A stretch of 64,000 nt of DNA from Bacillus benzoevorans (GCF_014207535.1 NZ_JACHGK010000007.1:62001-126000); one strand, 5' to 3'. Positions 8,941-17,970 are shown, counted from the first letter of the stretch. The notes: generated by a model not told the origin, from the letters alone. Translations and numbers: made by a program.

Positions 8941-9900
8941 TTAAATCGAAAGTTCTTTGGATAATGTGAGTAAATTCAGGTCAATCGAATGATTACCTTT
9001 AAATATTTCATCCAGACTGTGATCACTGACCTGGTTATTTTGCATTCCAACCGCTCTTCCGCCTTTTCCTTGTAAAAGCAGTTCTACGGCTCGGGCACCG
9101 AGCCTTGAAGCTAATACCCGATCAAAAGCAGTTGGCGAGCCGCCGCGTTGGATATGACCTAAAACCGAAACACGTGTATCAATGTTTGCCAGCTGCTTAA
9201 TTTCTTTTCCCAGCTCTATACCGCTGGATACCCCTTCTGCAACGACAATGATACTATGCTTTTTCCCCCGTTCTTCCCCTTTTTTCAACCGGGCGCAGAT
9301 ATGCCGGATGTCATCATTATCTTCCGGAATGATAATTGTTTCCGCACCGCCGGCTAGCCCTGACCAAAGAGCAATATCCCCGGCATTGCGGCCCATTACC
9401 TCAATGATAAATGTCCGCTCATGTGAATTGGCAGTATCACGGATTTTATCAATGGCATCAATGACCGTATTTAGAGCTGTATCAAACCCAATCGTAAATT
9501 GTGTGCAGCCAATGTCATTATCGATGGTTCCGGGTACACCAATACAAGGAAAACCAAGTTCAGTGAGCGCCTTGGCGCCGCGGTATGAACCATCACCGCC
9601 AATTACTACCAACCCTTCGATACCAGCATTCTTTAATTGCTGCAGCCCCTTATGCTGCCCTTCTTTCGTTTTAAATTCCTCGCATCTTGCAGACAATAGC
9701 ATGGTTCCACCGCGATGAATAATATCCCCAACAGAACCTAGTTCCAATTTCCTGAAATGTCCGCTGATTAATCCTGTATACCCTGCGACAATTCCGCAAA
9801 CCTCAACGTTATGATAAATAGCCTTACGGACAACGGCACGTATCGCTGCATTCATTCCAGGTGCATCGCCGCCACTTGTTAATACGCCGATTTTTTTCAT
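8941..9900 (-). CDS. pfkA: ATP-dependent 6-phosphofructokinase
   Basis: Phosphorylates fructose 6-phosphate to the 1,6-bisphosphate, the committed step of glycolysis. The 319-residue protein has the bacterial allosteric PfkA length. Motifs: ATP loop LTSGGDAPGMNAAIR near residues 8-22, GGDGSYRGA, catalytic GTIDNDIGCT with its Asp pair near 127-129, and MGRNAGDIA. The ATG is preceded by GGGAGGGG. A TTGACA promoter lies just upstream, so pfkA-pyk can be expressed separately from accD-accA, which in this genome is split from it by a repeat element and a terminator. Confidence 0.97.
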   Translation of the reverse strand: MKKIGVLTSGGDAPGMNAAIRAVVRKAIYHNVEVCGIVAGYTGLISGHFRKLELGSVGDIIHRGGTMLLSARCEEFKTKEGQHKGLQQLKNAGIEGLVVIGGDGSYRGAKALTELGFPCIGVPGTIDNDIGCTQFTIGFDTALNTVIDAIDKIRDTANSHERTFIIEVMGRNAGDIALWSGLAGGAETIIIPEDNDDIRHICARLKKGEERGKKHSIIVVAEGVSSGIELGKEIKQLANIDTRVSVLGHIQRGGSPTAFDRVLASRLGARAVELLLQGKGGRAVGMQNNQVSDHSLDEIFKGNHSIDLNLLTLSKELSI

Positions 9901-9933
9901 TATTGCCCCTCCCAGTTCTTTCCTTTTAAACTA

Positions 9934-9963
9934 TGTATATAACTAGAATTCGCTTGCTGTCAA
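9934..9963 (-). promoter_or_regulatory. Sigma-A promoter for pfkA-pyk
   Basis: On the minus strand a perfect TTGACA (9963-9958) is followed at 16 bp by TATATA (9941-9936) or at 18 bp by TATACA. It lies about 35-60 bp before the pfkA start. Confidence 0.65.
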
Positions 9964-10147
9964 AGATTATTATAGGCTAAAGAATACAGGAATATTTCTA
10001 AAATAACATGAAGGAACAGGCATCTCAACCGAATCCATGCATTTTAGGTAAAAGGCGGAATTGTGCGTGAAATGAAAACGTTATACCTCGTTCTATTCAC
10101 TGTAAGGTCTTAATTTTCGGAAATGTGTATTCTGTTACCTGATTTCT

Positions 10148-10351
10148 TAATAAATAGGCTGTGTTAAAGGTCAATGTTGATTTTTATGTCCCTTGTTGAT
10201 TGGAGTGGAAGGCACGAAGACTCCCGCGGGAGAAGCGAGACAGACGAGACCCCGCAGACACGAAGTGTCGAGGAGGCTCGTCGGTCGCCCGCAGGAAAGC
10301 GAAGTGCCTGGAACGGAAATCAACAATCAAGTTTAACACAGCTAATAAATA
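10148..10351. mobile_element. MITE-like palindromic repeat element with apparent 9-bp target duplication
   Basis: A 185-bp non-coding element (about 10158-10342) is bounded by 11-bp perfect terminal inverted repeats, GCTGTGTTAAA at 10158-10168 and its complement at 10332-10342. TAATAAATA occurs directly on both sides (10148-10156 and 10343-10351), as expected for a target-site duplication; one extra G separates the left copy from the repeat. Inside are a second inverted pair built on GTTGATT/AATCAAC, a perfect CTCCCGCGGGAG palindrome at 10221-10232 and a GC-rich core with CGAGGAGGCTCGTCGG. I recognise the core from memory as a repeat scattered between genes in many Bacillaceae. It is GC-rich against AT-rich surroundings and encodes no transposase; the open frame across it is an artefact. 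Confidence 0.75.
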
Positions 10352-10379
10352 AAAAACGTACGATAAAAGTACGTTTTTT
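10351..10379 (-). terminator. Terminator of accD-accA
   Basis: Perfect 11-bp arms (10351-10361 and 10369-10379) with a 7-nt loop; the minus-strand arm ends in six T. It overlaps the accA stop codon, and its outer edge abuts the right flank of the repeat element. Confidence 0.85.
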
Positions 10380-11355
10380 ATTTTACCCCTGTATAGTCTT
10401 TTAATAACGAAACTTCTCCCATTTTCTTATATTTATCATAGCGATGGGAAACAAGTTGTTCCTTGTCCATTTTCATTAACTCTTTTAATGATTCTGTCAG
10501 AACTTGTTCAATTCGTGCTGCCTGCTCATGCATATCCTTATGAGCACCGCCCTTAATTTCCGGAATAATTTGATCAATTACGCCTAATTCCTTTAAATCA
10601 GGAGCCGTAATTTTCATCGACTCTGCAGCTTGTTTGGCCAAAGCGGAGTCTTTCCAAAGGATCGAAGCAGCACCTTCAGGAGAAATAACTGAATACGTTG
10701 AGTTTTCAAGCATATGAATGTAATTTCCGACACCTAATGCCAATGCACCGCCGCTTCCGCCTTCTCCGATGACAATACAAATAACAGGTACTTTTAATCC
10801 GGCCATTTCTAATAAATTTTTCGCAATGGCCTCACTTTGTCCGCGTTCCTCTGCTGTCTTTCCTGGAAATGCACCTTTTGTATCAATAAAACAAATGATA
10901 GGACGGTTGAATTTATCGGCTTGTTTCATGAGCCGAAGTGCCTTGCGAAAACCTTCAGGGTGTGGCATACCAAAATTTCTGCGGATATTCTCTTTTGTAT
11001 CTTTACCGCGCTGATGACCTACAACCGTAACGGGAACACCTTTAAATTTGGCAATTCCGCCGACTATAGCGGCATCATCTGCAAATGCACGATCGCCGTG
11101 ACATTCAAAGAAGTCTGTAAACAAAAGTGAAATATAATCTAAAGTAGTCGGTCTATTGGGATGGCGGGCAATTTGAACCCGATCCCATGGCTGAAGATGA
11201 TCATAAATTTCCTTTTCAAGCTTCAAGAGACGCCCCTCGAGCTTATCAATTTCAAAAGATAGATCGACATCAGCATTTTTGGTAAATTCCTTTAAATCAG
11301 CAATTTTCCTTCTTAACTCGACTATCGGCTTTTCAAATTCTAATTCTCCTGCCAC
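10378..11355 (-). CDS. accA: Acetyl-CoA carboxylase carboxyltransferase subunit alpha
   Basis: With AccD it forms the carboxyltransferase that moves CO2 from carboxybiotin to acetyl-CoA, making malonyl-CoA for fatty acid synthesis. The 325-residue protein starts with the typical LEFEKPIVELRRKI coiled segment, followed by the crotonase-fold carboxyltransferase domain (about 80-260; GHQRGKDTKENIRRNFGM, IGEGGSGGALALGVG). The start is GTG at 11355, inside the end of accD (16-nt overlap), so translation is coupled and subunit ratios are probably matched. Its stop codon lies within the terminator hairpin. Confidence 0.96.
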   Translation of the reverse strand: MAGELEFEKPIVELRRKIADLKEFTKNADVDLSFEIDKLEGRLLKLEKEIYDHLQPWDRVQIARHPNRPTTLDYISLLFTDFFECHGDRAFADDAAIVGGIAKFKGVPVTVVGHQRGKDTKENIRRNFGMPHPEGFRKALRLMKQADKFNRPIICFIDTKGAFPGKTAEERGQSEAIAKNLLEMAGLKVPVICIVIGEGGSGGALALGVGNYIHMLENSTYSVISPEGAASILWKDSALAKQAAESMKITAPDLKELGVIDQIIPEIKGGAHKDMHEQAARIEQVLTESLKELMKMDKEQLVSHRYDKYKKMGEVSLLKDYTGVK

Positions 11356-12218
11356 TGGGGTACACCTCCCGGTTGATGAATTTCTAAAATATTTGCCACT
11401 TGCTCTTTTAGCTCTAAGCGGGAAATAACAGCATCTACCTGTCCATGTTCTAATTGAAATTCTGCTGTTTGAAAATCCTCCGGAAGCTCTTCGCGAATCG
11501 TTTGCTCAATGACTCTTTTCCCGGCAAATCCAATCAAAGCGCCTGGTTCTGCAAGATTGTAATCACCAAGAGAAGCAAAACTTGCTGATACTCCTCCCGT
11601 CGTCGGATGTGTCATAATCGAGATGTACAAACCTCCATGATCACTAAACCGCTTTAATGCTGCGCTTGTCTTAGCCATCTGCATTAAGCTTAATATTCCT
11701 TCCTGCATCCTTGCGCCGCCAGAGGCCGTAAAAATAATAAAAGGTAGTGAACATTCATCTGCCTTTTCAATTGCTCTTGTTATTTTCTCTCCAACAACAG
11801 CTCCCATGCTGGCCATACGAAAAGTTGAGTCCATAATAGCTATCACTGTTTTCATCCCGCCAACGGTCCCAAGCCCGGTCACAACCGCTTCATTTTCTTT
11901 GGTTTTTTGCCGGTCCTTTTCAACTTTTTCTAAGTAACCAGGGAATTGCAGCGGATTAACGGAAATCATTTCTCGGTCCATTTCCTCAAATGTACCCTCA
12001 TCCAGAAATGAATCCAATCTTTCTCGGGCATTCATTGTATGATGGTACCCACAGTGTAAACATACTTTTAAATTTTTAATTAATTCTTTTGTATAGATTA
12101 TTTTTTTACATTTTGGGCATTTCGTCAAAATACCTTCAGGAACATCCTGCTTTGCGATGGTTGAAGGTATGGCTGCATACTTTTTCTTTGTTGATTTTGT
12201 AAATAAATCTTTAAGCAA
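11340..12218 (-). CDS. accD: Acetyl-CoA carboxylase carboxyltransferase subunit beta
   Basis: Beta half of the acetyl-CoA carboxyltransferase. The 292-residue protein has the N-terminal zinc ribbon (CPKCKKIIYTKELI then CLHCGYHH, about residues 34-60) that distinguishes AccD from AccA, then a crotonase-fold domain with FTASGGARMQEGILSLMQMAK and HPTTGGVSASFASLGD. The start is TTG at 12218, with AAGGGAGG upstream. It overlaps accA by 16 nt. A GC-rich hairpin lies in its upstream region at 12320-12344. Confidence 0.96.
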   Translation of the reverse strand: MLKDLFTKSTKKKYAAIPSTIAKQDVPEGILTKCPKCKKIIYTKELIKNLKVCLHCGYHHTMNARERLDSFLDEGTFEEMDREMISVNPLQFPGYLEKVEKDRQKTKENEAVVTGLGTVGGMKTVIAIMDSTFRMASMGAVVGEKITRAIEKADECSLPFIIFTASGGARMQEGILSLMQMAKTSAALKRFSDHGGLYISIMTHPTTGGVSASFASLGDYNLAEPGALIGFAGKRVIEQTIREELPEDFQTAEFQLEHGQVDAVISRLELKEQVANILEIHQPGGVPQWQEN

Positions 12219-12319
12219 GGTAAAACCTCCCTTGTTTATTCAATCAATTTAATATATTCCTGTTTTGTGAATATTTGCTGTAATTATTCCAAAGAATGAT
12301 AGTAATTGTTGCGAACAGA

Positions 12320-12344
12320 GGAGCGCCCAACCATTAGGCGCTCC
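12320..12344 (-). terminator. Hairpin between malic enzyme gene and accD
   Basis: Perfect 8-bp GC-rich arms (GGAGCGCC / GGCGCTCC, 9-nt loop) lie between the malic enzyme stop and accD. No T-run follows on the minus strand, so termination is uncertain; it may be a processing or stabilising structure. Confidence 0.45.
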
Positions 12345-12381
12345 GAAAAGTTCATGTTCTGAGGGTCACAGCAATCAAGCA

Positions 12382-13623
12382 TCACTCACCTTTTCCAATA
12401 AGGGCAAGTTTACGTGTTTTTTCTTTGATTTCCTCCGGATCTACTTTCATGCGGGCTACGCCCGTTTCCATAGCCGCTTTTGCTACAGCAGCTGCGACTT
12501 CCGGTGCCACACGCGGATCAAACGGTCCCGGAATGACATAATCGGCATGTAGTTCAGATTCCTGAATAAGTCCGGCAATGGCTTTAACGGCTGCTACCTT
12601 CATTTGTTCATTGATATGAGTAGCTCTTACATCAAGCGCTCCTCTGAAAATACCTGGGAAAGCAAGAACATTGTTCACTTGATTAGGGTAATCAGAGCGG
12701 CCGGTACCAATAACGGCTGCACCTGCTGCTTTGGCGTCGGCAGGTGAAATTTCAGGATTAGGATTCGCCATAGCGAAGATGATTGGATTTCTATTCATTG
12801 ATTTTACCATATCTTGAGAAAGTGCGCCTGCTGCGGAAACACCAATAAATACGTCAGCCCCTTTAATGACATCTTCCAGACTTCCAGGTATGTTATCCCT
12901 GTTGGTAAACTTCGCTACTTCATTTTTCACATTATTCATTCCGTTCGGACGGCCTTCATAGATAGAGCCTTTCGTATCACACATAATAATATCACGGACA
13001 CCAAAGAAGTGGAGCAATTTGATAATGGCAATTCCAGCTGCGCCTGCACCATTTGCTACAACTTTTATTTCGGATATTTTTTTATTCACAATCTTTAATG
13101 CATTAACTAAACCAGCTGCAGTTACAATCGCCGTACCGTGCTGGTCGTCATGAAATACCGGGATGCCTGCTTCTTTTTTCAGTCTTTCCTCAATTTCAAA
13201 ACAATGAGGAGCAGCAATATCTTCAAGGTTAACACCGCCAAAAGTAGGTTCTAACAGCTTAACCGTTTCTATTATTTTTTCTGTATCCGTTGTATTTAAA
13301 CAAATAGGAAATGCGTCCACGCCGGCAAAGCTTTTAAATAATACAGCTTTTCCTTCCATAACTGGGAGTGCTGCCTCAGGTCCAATATTGCCCAGACCTA
13401 ATACTGCCGTGCCATCAGTTACGACCGCTACCATATTCCCTTTCATTGTATATTCATATACCGTTTCAGGCTTGTCGTAGATTTCTTTACAAGGTTCTGC
13501 TACACCAGGAGAGTATGCAAGACTTAAATCCTTAGCATTCTGTACACTAACCTTTGATTTTGATTCCAATTTCCCCTTGTTTTCTCGATGCATGTGCAGT
13601 GCTTCTTCTCTTAATGTCACCAT
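12382..13623 (-). CDS. ytsJ: Malic enzyme (NAD(P)-dependent, YtsJ type)
   Basis: Oxidative decarboxylation of malate to pyruvate, a source of pyruvate and reducing power during gluconeogenic or malate growth. The 413-residue protein is the short prokaryotic form, without the phosphotransacetylase-like tail. An N-terminal malic domain covers about 15-150 (SLAYSPGVAEPCKEI, GNIGPEAALPVMEGKAVLFK, HDDQHGTA) and an NAD-binding domain about 165-395 (ANGAGAAGIAII). The ATG has GGGAGTG upstream. B. subtilis YtsJ, at the same locus, is reported as the NADP-preferring form; cofactor preference cannot be read from this sequence. Confidence 0.9.
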   Translation of the reverse strand: MVTLREEALHMHRENKGKLESKSKVSVQNAKDLSLAYSPGVAEPCKEIYDKPETVYEYTMKGNMVAVVTDGTAVLGLGNIGPEAALPVMEGKAVLFKSFAGVDAFPICLNTTDTEKIIETVKLLEPTFGGVNLEDIAAPHCFEIEERLKKEAGIPVFHDDQHGTAIVTAAGLVNALKIVNKKISEIKVVANGAGAAGIAIIKLLHFFGVRDIIMCDTKGSIYEGRPNGMNNVKNEVAKFTNRDNIPGSLEDVIKGADVFIGVSAAGALSQDMVKSMNRNPIIFAMANPNPEISPADAKAAGAAVIGTGRSDYPNQVNNVLAFPGIFRGALDVRATHINEQMKVAAVKAIAGLIQESELHADYVIPGPFDPRVAPEVAAAVAKAAMETGVARMKVDPEEIKEKTRKLALIGKGE

Positions 13624-13814
13624 TTACACTCCCTCAAAATAAATTTCAAAGTAACAACTTCATTTCCCTCTTTTATTGAGCACTAACTAACTTGAGCACT
13701 CCGTGGGAGATTTATTACAGCTAAACGCGGTATCAGTGTAGTATAACACCCATCATTCTAACACTATAGCATTTTCTATTCTATTTATAAAGATACGATT
13801 ATGATTTTAAATAT

Positions 13815-16800
13815 TCATCGGTTTTTCACTATATTCACCATACTTTCACCTTTTTGGACAATCAGTTGTCCCTTCCCCTGACGCTGTTCCATTTTTGCTT
13901 CGATAAGTAAAATATTCCCCTGCACAATCACTGATGCTGTTTTCCTCAGCACATTAGGAAACACTACAGCTTCCATATCACCGCTTTGATCACTTACTGT
14001 TAAGAAAGCCATCTGCTCCCCTTTTTTCGTTCTGATTTTTTTTACTTCACTTATATACACAACCGCGCGTCCAGCAGCTTGGGAAGGTGTAAAATCATAT
14101 AATGACTGTATCTTTAGCTGAGTAAAATATTTTTCAAAAAGCGAGACTGGATGATTCGACAAATAGAATCCAAGTACCTCTTTCTCAAGGTGGAGTTTTT
14201 CCTCTGCAGGAATTGGTTCAACAGCAGTATATTTCGGCCGGATTAAAAAGTCATCCTTGGAAAATAAATCTCCTTGTTCACCTCCTGCAGGTCTGGCTAA
14301 CTGTGCATGGTCAAGAGCCGCATCAATACTTGCCAACAGCACCGCCCGATCTTCGCCAAATTCATCAAAGCTTCCCGATACAGTAAGAGCCTCAAGTGTT
14401 TTACGATTCACTGCTTTAACAGATACACGGATACAAAAATCAAATAAATCACTGAATTTTTTTTCCTTGCGGGCACGAAAAATCTCTTTTAAGGCTGCAG
14501 CCCCCACCCCTTTAATTGCGGCCAGGCTGTATCGTACCGCTCCTTTTTCGACATGAAAGGAATAACCGCTGCGGTTTATCGATGGAGGAAGAAGCGATAT
14601 GTTCATTTGCTTCAGTTCACGAATATACTGGGCTATTCGCTCTTCATTTCCTGCCGCTGATGTAAGAATCGCGGCCATAAACATGAGGGGGAAATGCGCT
14701 TTTAACCATGCCAGCTGATAGGCAATAAAACTATAAGCAACGGCATGACTGCGGTTAAAACCATAGTTAGCGAAGCGGACGATCAAATCGTAAATATGAT
14801 TGGCTGTGGAGCTTTGATAGCCTTTCCGCTCTGCTCCGGCAATAAAATGCGTTCTTTCGCGGTCAAGTACTTCTTTTTGCTTTTTACTTACAGCACGACG
14901 CAGCAGGTCAGCTTCACCAAGAGAAAAACCCGCCATTTTCGCAGCGATTTGCATAATCTGCTCTTGATAAACGATAACGCCGTATGTGTTTTCCAAGAAC
15001 GGCTTCAGGTCTGGATGCGGGTAGACAACCGGTTCGCGGCCAGATTTTCGCTCAATGAAATGAGGGATATTTTCCATTGGACCCGGACGGTAGAGAGCAT
15101 TTACTGCGACGATATCCTCAAAGCGATTCGGTTTCAGTCGTTTCAGCACACTGCGCATCCCTTCAGACTCCAATTGGAATACGCCTGTCGTATTTCCTTC
15201 ACTTAATAGCGTGAATACCGCCGGATCATCAAGGGGTATCTGTTTAATATTTACATTTTGCCCCGTGGTCCGAGTAATGGATGTCACGATCGCTTCAATC
15301 AGGGAAAGATTCCTTAAACCAAGGAAATCCATTTTCAGTAACCCTAATTCCTCTAAATGCTCCATGGAGTACTGTGTTAAAAAAATATCGTCGTGGCCTT
15401 TTGTAATTGGGATGACATCCACAAGCGGCTCCTGACTTAAAATCACGCCTGCTGCATGTGTCGATGTATGACGAGGAAGTCCCTCAAGCCGTAATGCCGT
15501 TTCAAACAAAAGCCGCTGGGTTTCTGATTCGTGAACGAAATCCTGCAATGGTTTGGATTGTTTATAGGCTTCGTGAAGCGTAATGCCAAGAGTACCTGGA
15601 ACCATCCTTGACAATTTATCCAGTTCCTTTGTATTTAAACCAAATACACGCCCAACATCCCGAAGAACGGCTTTCGCCGCAAAGGTTCCGAATGTAATAA
15701 TTTGTGCAGCATGCAGCTGCCCGTATTTTTGCCTGACGTACTGAATCACTTCATCACGCCGATGATCAGGGAAATCTATATCGATATCAGGCATTGAAAT
15801 CCGCTCTGGATTTAAAAAACGCTCGAAAAGAAGGTGGTGCTCAATCGGATCAACATCCGTAATATAGAGCGTGTAAGCAACCATTGAGCCGGCAGCAGAC
15901 CCCCTGCCCGGCCCAGTTAATATCCCGGACTCCCTGGCATATTTCATGAAGTCCCAGACAATCAGAAAATAATCACTGAAATTCATTTTTTTGATAATGT
16001 TTAATTCATAGACCAATCTTTTTTTCTTTGCTTCATCGCAATCCGGATATCTTTCCTTAAACCCCTGCCAGCATAAATTTTCTAATAGCTGCTCTGCCGT
16101 TAAGTCGTTTTCTGTTGGAAATCTCGGCAATTTTGTTTTATGAAGTTCAATCATCACATTACATGCTTCTGCTATTTTTACTGTATTTTCCAGAGCATCA
16201 GGCAGTGAAGAAAATAGCTCAACCATCTCCTCGGGTGTCTTTAAATAATATTGATCATTTGGAAGCCTTTCCCGCTCCCCATCCTTCAATTTATTGCCAT
16301 TCTTAATCGCTTGCAAACACTCCTGAGCAAATGCATCCTCTTGAGCTAAATAATGAACCTGATTCGTTGCCACAAGCCCAACTTGATTGACCTCAGCCAG
16401 TAACATTAATTCCTGATGCAGCTTTTGCTCTTCAGGAAGACCATGATTTTGCATACTCAGGTAAAAAGAACCGGGTTCAAACATCTGTTGATAAAGGGTA
16501 AGTACTTTTTGCGCTGTTTCGCTATTTTCATTTAACAGCCCCTGTTCAATTTCTCCTTCCATTCCGGGTGAAATGGCAATTAATCCCTTGGAATAATGCC
16601 TCAGCCACTTAATAGGAATCCCCCCTGGCGACTTAGTCTGCACACTGCTGGAGATTTTCAGCAATTGTTGAAACCCTGTTTGGTTTTTTGCCAGCAAAAC
16701 AAGAGGAAACGATTTTGTCTCCTGATTCTCGCTCAGTACATCAACCGTCAGCCCCATAATCGGCTTTATCGATTGTTTTAAACATTCTTTATAGAAAGAA

Positions 16801-16949
16801 ACCATTCCGTACATCACATTTCTATCTGTTAAAGCGATTGCGCTATATCCTTTGGCTTTGGCATCTCCTACCAGCCTTTCGATTGATGCTGTGCTCGTTA
16901 ATAAACTAAACGCACTATATACATGAAGGTGAATAAACGACACGACCAT
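13815..16949 (-). CDS. dnaE: DNA polymerase III subunit alpha, DnaE type (C-terminally short)
   Basis: Second replicative polymerase of Firmicutes, which extends RNA primers before PolC takes over. The order is: PHP domain at about 1-200 (IHLHVYSAFS), polymerase core with catalytic Asp in MPDIDIDFPD near residue 385 and TGPGRGSAAGSMVAY, helix-hairpin-helix near 790-850 (AIKGVGAAALKEI), and an OB fold near 950-1030 (VVYISEVKKIRTKKGEQMAFL). It lacks the proofreading domain of PolC. At 1044 residues it ends soon after the OB fold; B. subtilis DnaE, as I recall it, is about 1115 residues, so the last 70 or so are missing. Downstream reading shows stop codons in place of a frameshifted remainder. 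Confidence 0.95.
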   Translation of the reverse strand: MVVSFIHLHVYSAFSLLTSTASIERLVGDAKAKGYSAIALTDRNVMYGMVSFYKECLKQSIKPIMGLTVDVLSENQETKSFPLVLLAKNQTGFQQLLKISSSVQTKSPGGIPIKWLRHYSKGLIAISPGMEGEIEQGLLNENSETAQKVLTLYQQMFEPGSFYLSMQNHGLPEEQKLHQELMLLAEVNQVGLVATNQVHYLAQEDAFAQECLQAIKNGNKLKDGERERLPNDQYYLKTPEEMVELFSSLPDALENTVKIAEACNVMIELHKTKLPRFPTENDLTAEQLLENLCWQGFKERYPDCDEAKKKRLVYELNIIKKMNFSDYFLIVWDFMKYARESGILTGPGRGSAAGSMVAYTLYITDVDPIEHHLLFERFLNPERISMPDIDIDFPDHRRDEVIQYVRQKYGQLHAAQIITFGTFAAKAVLRDVGRVFGLNTKELDKLSRMVPGTLGITLHEAYKQSKPLQDFVHESETQRLLFETALRLEGLPRHTSTHAAGVILSQEPLVDVIPITKGHDDIFLTQYSMEHLEELGLLKMDFLGLRNLSLIEAIVTSITRTTGQNVNIKQIPLDDPAVFTLLSEGNTTGVFQLESEGMRSVLKRLKPNRFEDIVAVNALYRPGPMENIPHFIERKSGREPVVYPHPDLKPFLENTYGVIVYQEQIMQIAAKMAGFSLGEADLLRRAVSKKQKEVLDRERTHFIAGAERKGYQSSTANHIYDLIVRFANYGFNRSHAVAYSFIAYQLAWLKAHFPLMFMAAILTSAAGNEERIAQYIRELKQMNISLLPPSINRSGYSFHVEKGAVRYSLAAIKGVGAAALKEIFRARKEKKFSDLFDFCIRVSVKAVNRKTLEALTVSGSFDEFGEDRAVLLASIDAALDHAQLARPAGGEQGDLFSKDDFLIRPKYTAVEPIPAEEKLHLEKEVLGFYLSNHPVSLFEKYFTQLKIQSLYDFTPSQAAGRAVVYISEVKKIRTKKGEQMAFLTVSDQSGDMEAVVFPNVLRKTASVIVQGNILLIEAKMEQRQGKGQLIVQKGESMVNIVKNR

Positions 16950-17035
16950 TCACATCCTTATTTACTTATGAATTCATTATAGAGTTTTAGAGAAGAAAAG
17001 AAAATACGTTCTTATTTTTTACTTTTACAGCCTGA

Positions 17036-17064
17036 ACATAATTGTGGATCTTTGTCCATATGTT
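17036..17064 (+). promoter_or_regulatory. Possible sigma-E promoter of ytrH-ytrI
   Basis: ACATAATT and CATATGTT, about 14 bp apart, resemble the sigma-E elements (gTCATATT and CATACATT types) and lie 37 bp before ytrH. ytrHI is sigma-E-controlled in B. subtilis. The match is imperfect. Confidence 0.35.
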
Positions 17065-17100
17065 TTAATAGAATGATTAATCACTTAAGGATGGGATGAT

Positions 17101-17439
17101 ATGGAAAATCAACCGTTTTTCTCACTATTTTTACAAAGCTATTTCATCGCACTTGGCGTCCTTATCGGGGGCTCCATCATCGGCGGTCTGGCTGCCTTTC
17201 TTACAGGAAAACCACCCTTAACCTTAATTTACCGGTTGTCAAACATGATCCATATTTGGGCCATCGTAACAGCTATCGGAGGCACCTTTGATGCCGTTTC
17301 AACGCTGGAAAGGGGTATTTTAGAAGGAGAAACGAAGGATTTATTTAAACAATGCCTGTTAATCCTTTCGGCATTGGGCGGTGCGCAGACAGGCTCTTTA
17401 TTTATTAACTGGTTAACTCAGGAGCATACCAGTTTATGA
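17101..17439 (+). CDS. ytrH: YtrH sporulation membrane protein
   Basis: A 112-residue membrane protein with three hydrophobic segments: about 8-32 (FLQSYFIALGVLIGGSIIGG), 48-68 and 84-105. It belongs to the YtrH-like family, made in the mother cell during sporulation and needed with YtrI for normal spores in B. subtilis; molecular role unknown. ATG start with AAGGATGGG upstream. The stop overlaps the ytrI start as ATGA, so the two are translationally coupled. Confidence 0.85.
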   Translation: MENQPFFSLFLQSYFIALGVLIGGSIIGGLAAFLTGKPPLTLIYRLSNMIHIWAIVTAIGGTFDAVSTLERGILEGETKDLFKQCLLILSALGGAQTGSLFINWLTQEHTSL

Positions 17440-17939
17440 GAGTCCCTCCATACTACCAGAAGCCGACATGGCAGCAATTTTCAGCCGGCGTTCTCATTGG
17501 CGCATGTGTCAGCTGGTTCATTTTTTTATATATTTATGGCGAATGGCAGGAGGAGTACAGCAAAGAAATTACGAAGCAGCAAACAACAATTCACAAATTA
17601 GAAAATGAGAAGATGATCTGGCAGGAAGAATTTAAGAATCTGAACAAGGAGAATCTGCACAAACTAACCGTTCAATCTATTTATATCAAAATAAAAAACA
17701 AAGATAAATATGATTTAGATCAATTAAGCATTTTTCAAATGGAAGATGGAATCAAGAAAGATATCGGGATGATGATCGCGAAAGACCTCGATACCGCCTA
17801 TAACAGCCGGGAGTTAATCAAAAAAATCATTGAGAATAAAGTCCTGCCTGTCAATGATAAACGCTATAAATGTAAAATAACGGAAATGACGATCTACACG
17901 ACGCTCTCCATTGAGATCGAACTGATGATAGCTGAGTAA
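17436..17939 (+). CDS. ytrI: YtrI sporulation membrane protein
   Basis: A 167-residue protein with one N-terminal transmembrane segment (about 13-33), a charged coiled-coil stretch (about 38-70; EYSKEITKQQTTIHKLENEK) and a mixed C-terminal domain that probably lies outside the membrane. The architecture and the 4-nt overlap with ytrH match the B. subtilis ytrHI sporulation pair. It converges with nrnA, whose terminator lies directly after the ytrI stop. Confidence 0.82.
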   Translation: MRVPPYYQKPTWQQFSAGVLIGACVSWFIFLYIYGEWQEEYSKEITKQQTTIHKLENEKMIWQEEFKNLNKENLHKLTVQSIYIKIKNKDKYDLDQLSIFQMEDGIKKDIGMMIAKDLDTAYNSRELIKKIIENKVLPVNDKRYKCKITEMTIYTTLSIEIELMIAE

Positions 17940-17941
17940 TG

Positions 17942-17970
17942 AAAAAACGCCCGGAATTAGACCCGGGCGT
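17942..17970 (-). terminator. nrnA terminator overlapping the nrnA 3' end
   Basis: Perfect 8-bp GC-rich arms (17947-17954 and 17963-17970) with T6 on the minus strand. The inner arm encodes the last nrnA codons, so stop codon and terminator overlap. Confidence 0.8.

Noticed and set aside
9182..9718. 178-codon plus-strand ORF opposite pfkA
   Set aside because: Complete antisense overlap with a clear phosphofructokinase; residue composition (Ser/Pro/Met/Ile-rich) is typical of the reverse frame.
10174..10404. 76-codon plus-strand ORF across the repeat between pfkA and accA
   Set aside because: It lies almost wholly inside the palindromic repeat, has no ribosome binding site and runs into the accA terminator; the frame is open because the repeat is GC-rich.
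14745..15206. 153-codon plus-strand ORF opposite dnaE
   Set aside because: Antisense shadow of a conserved polymerase region without a supported start.
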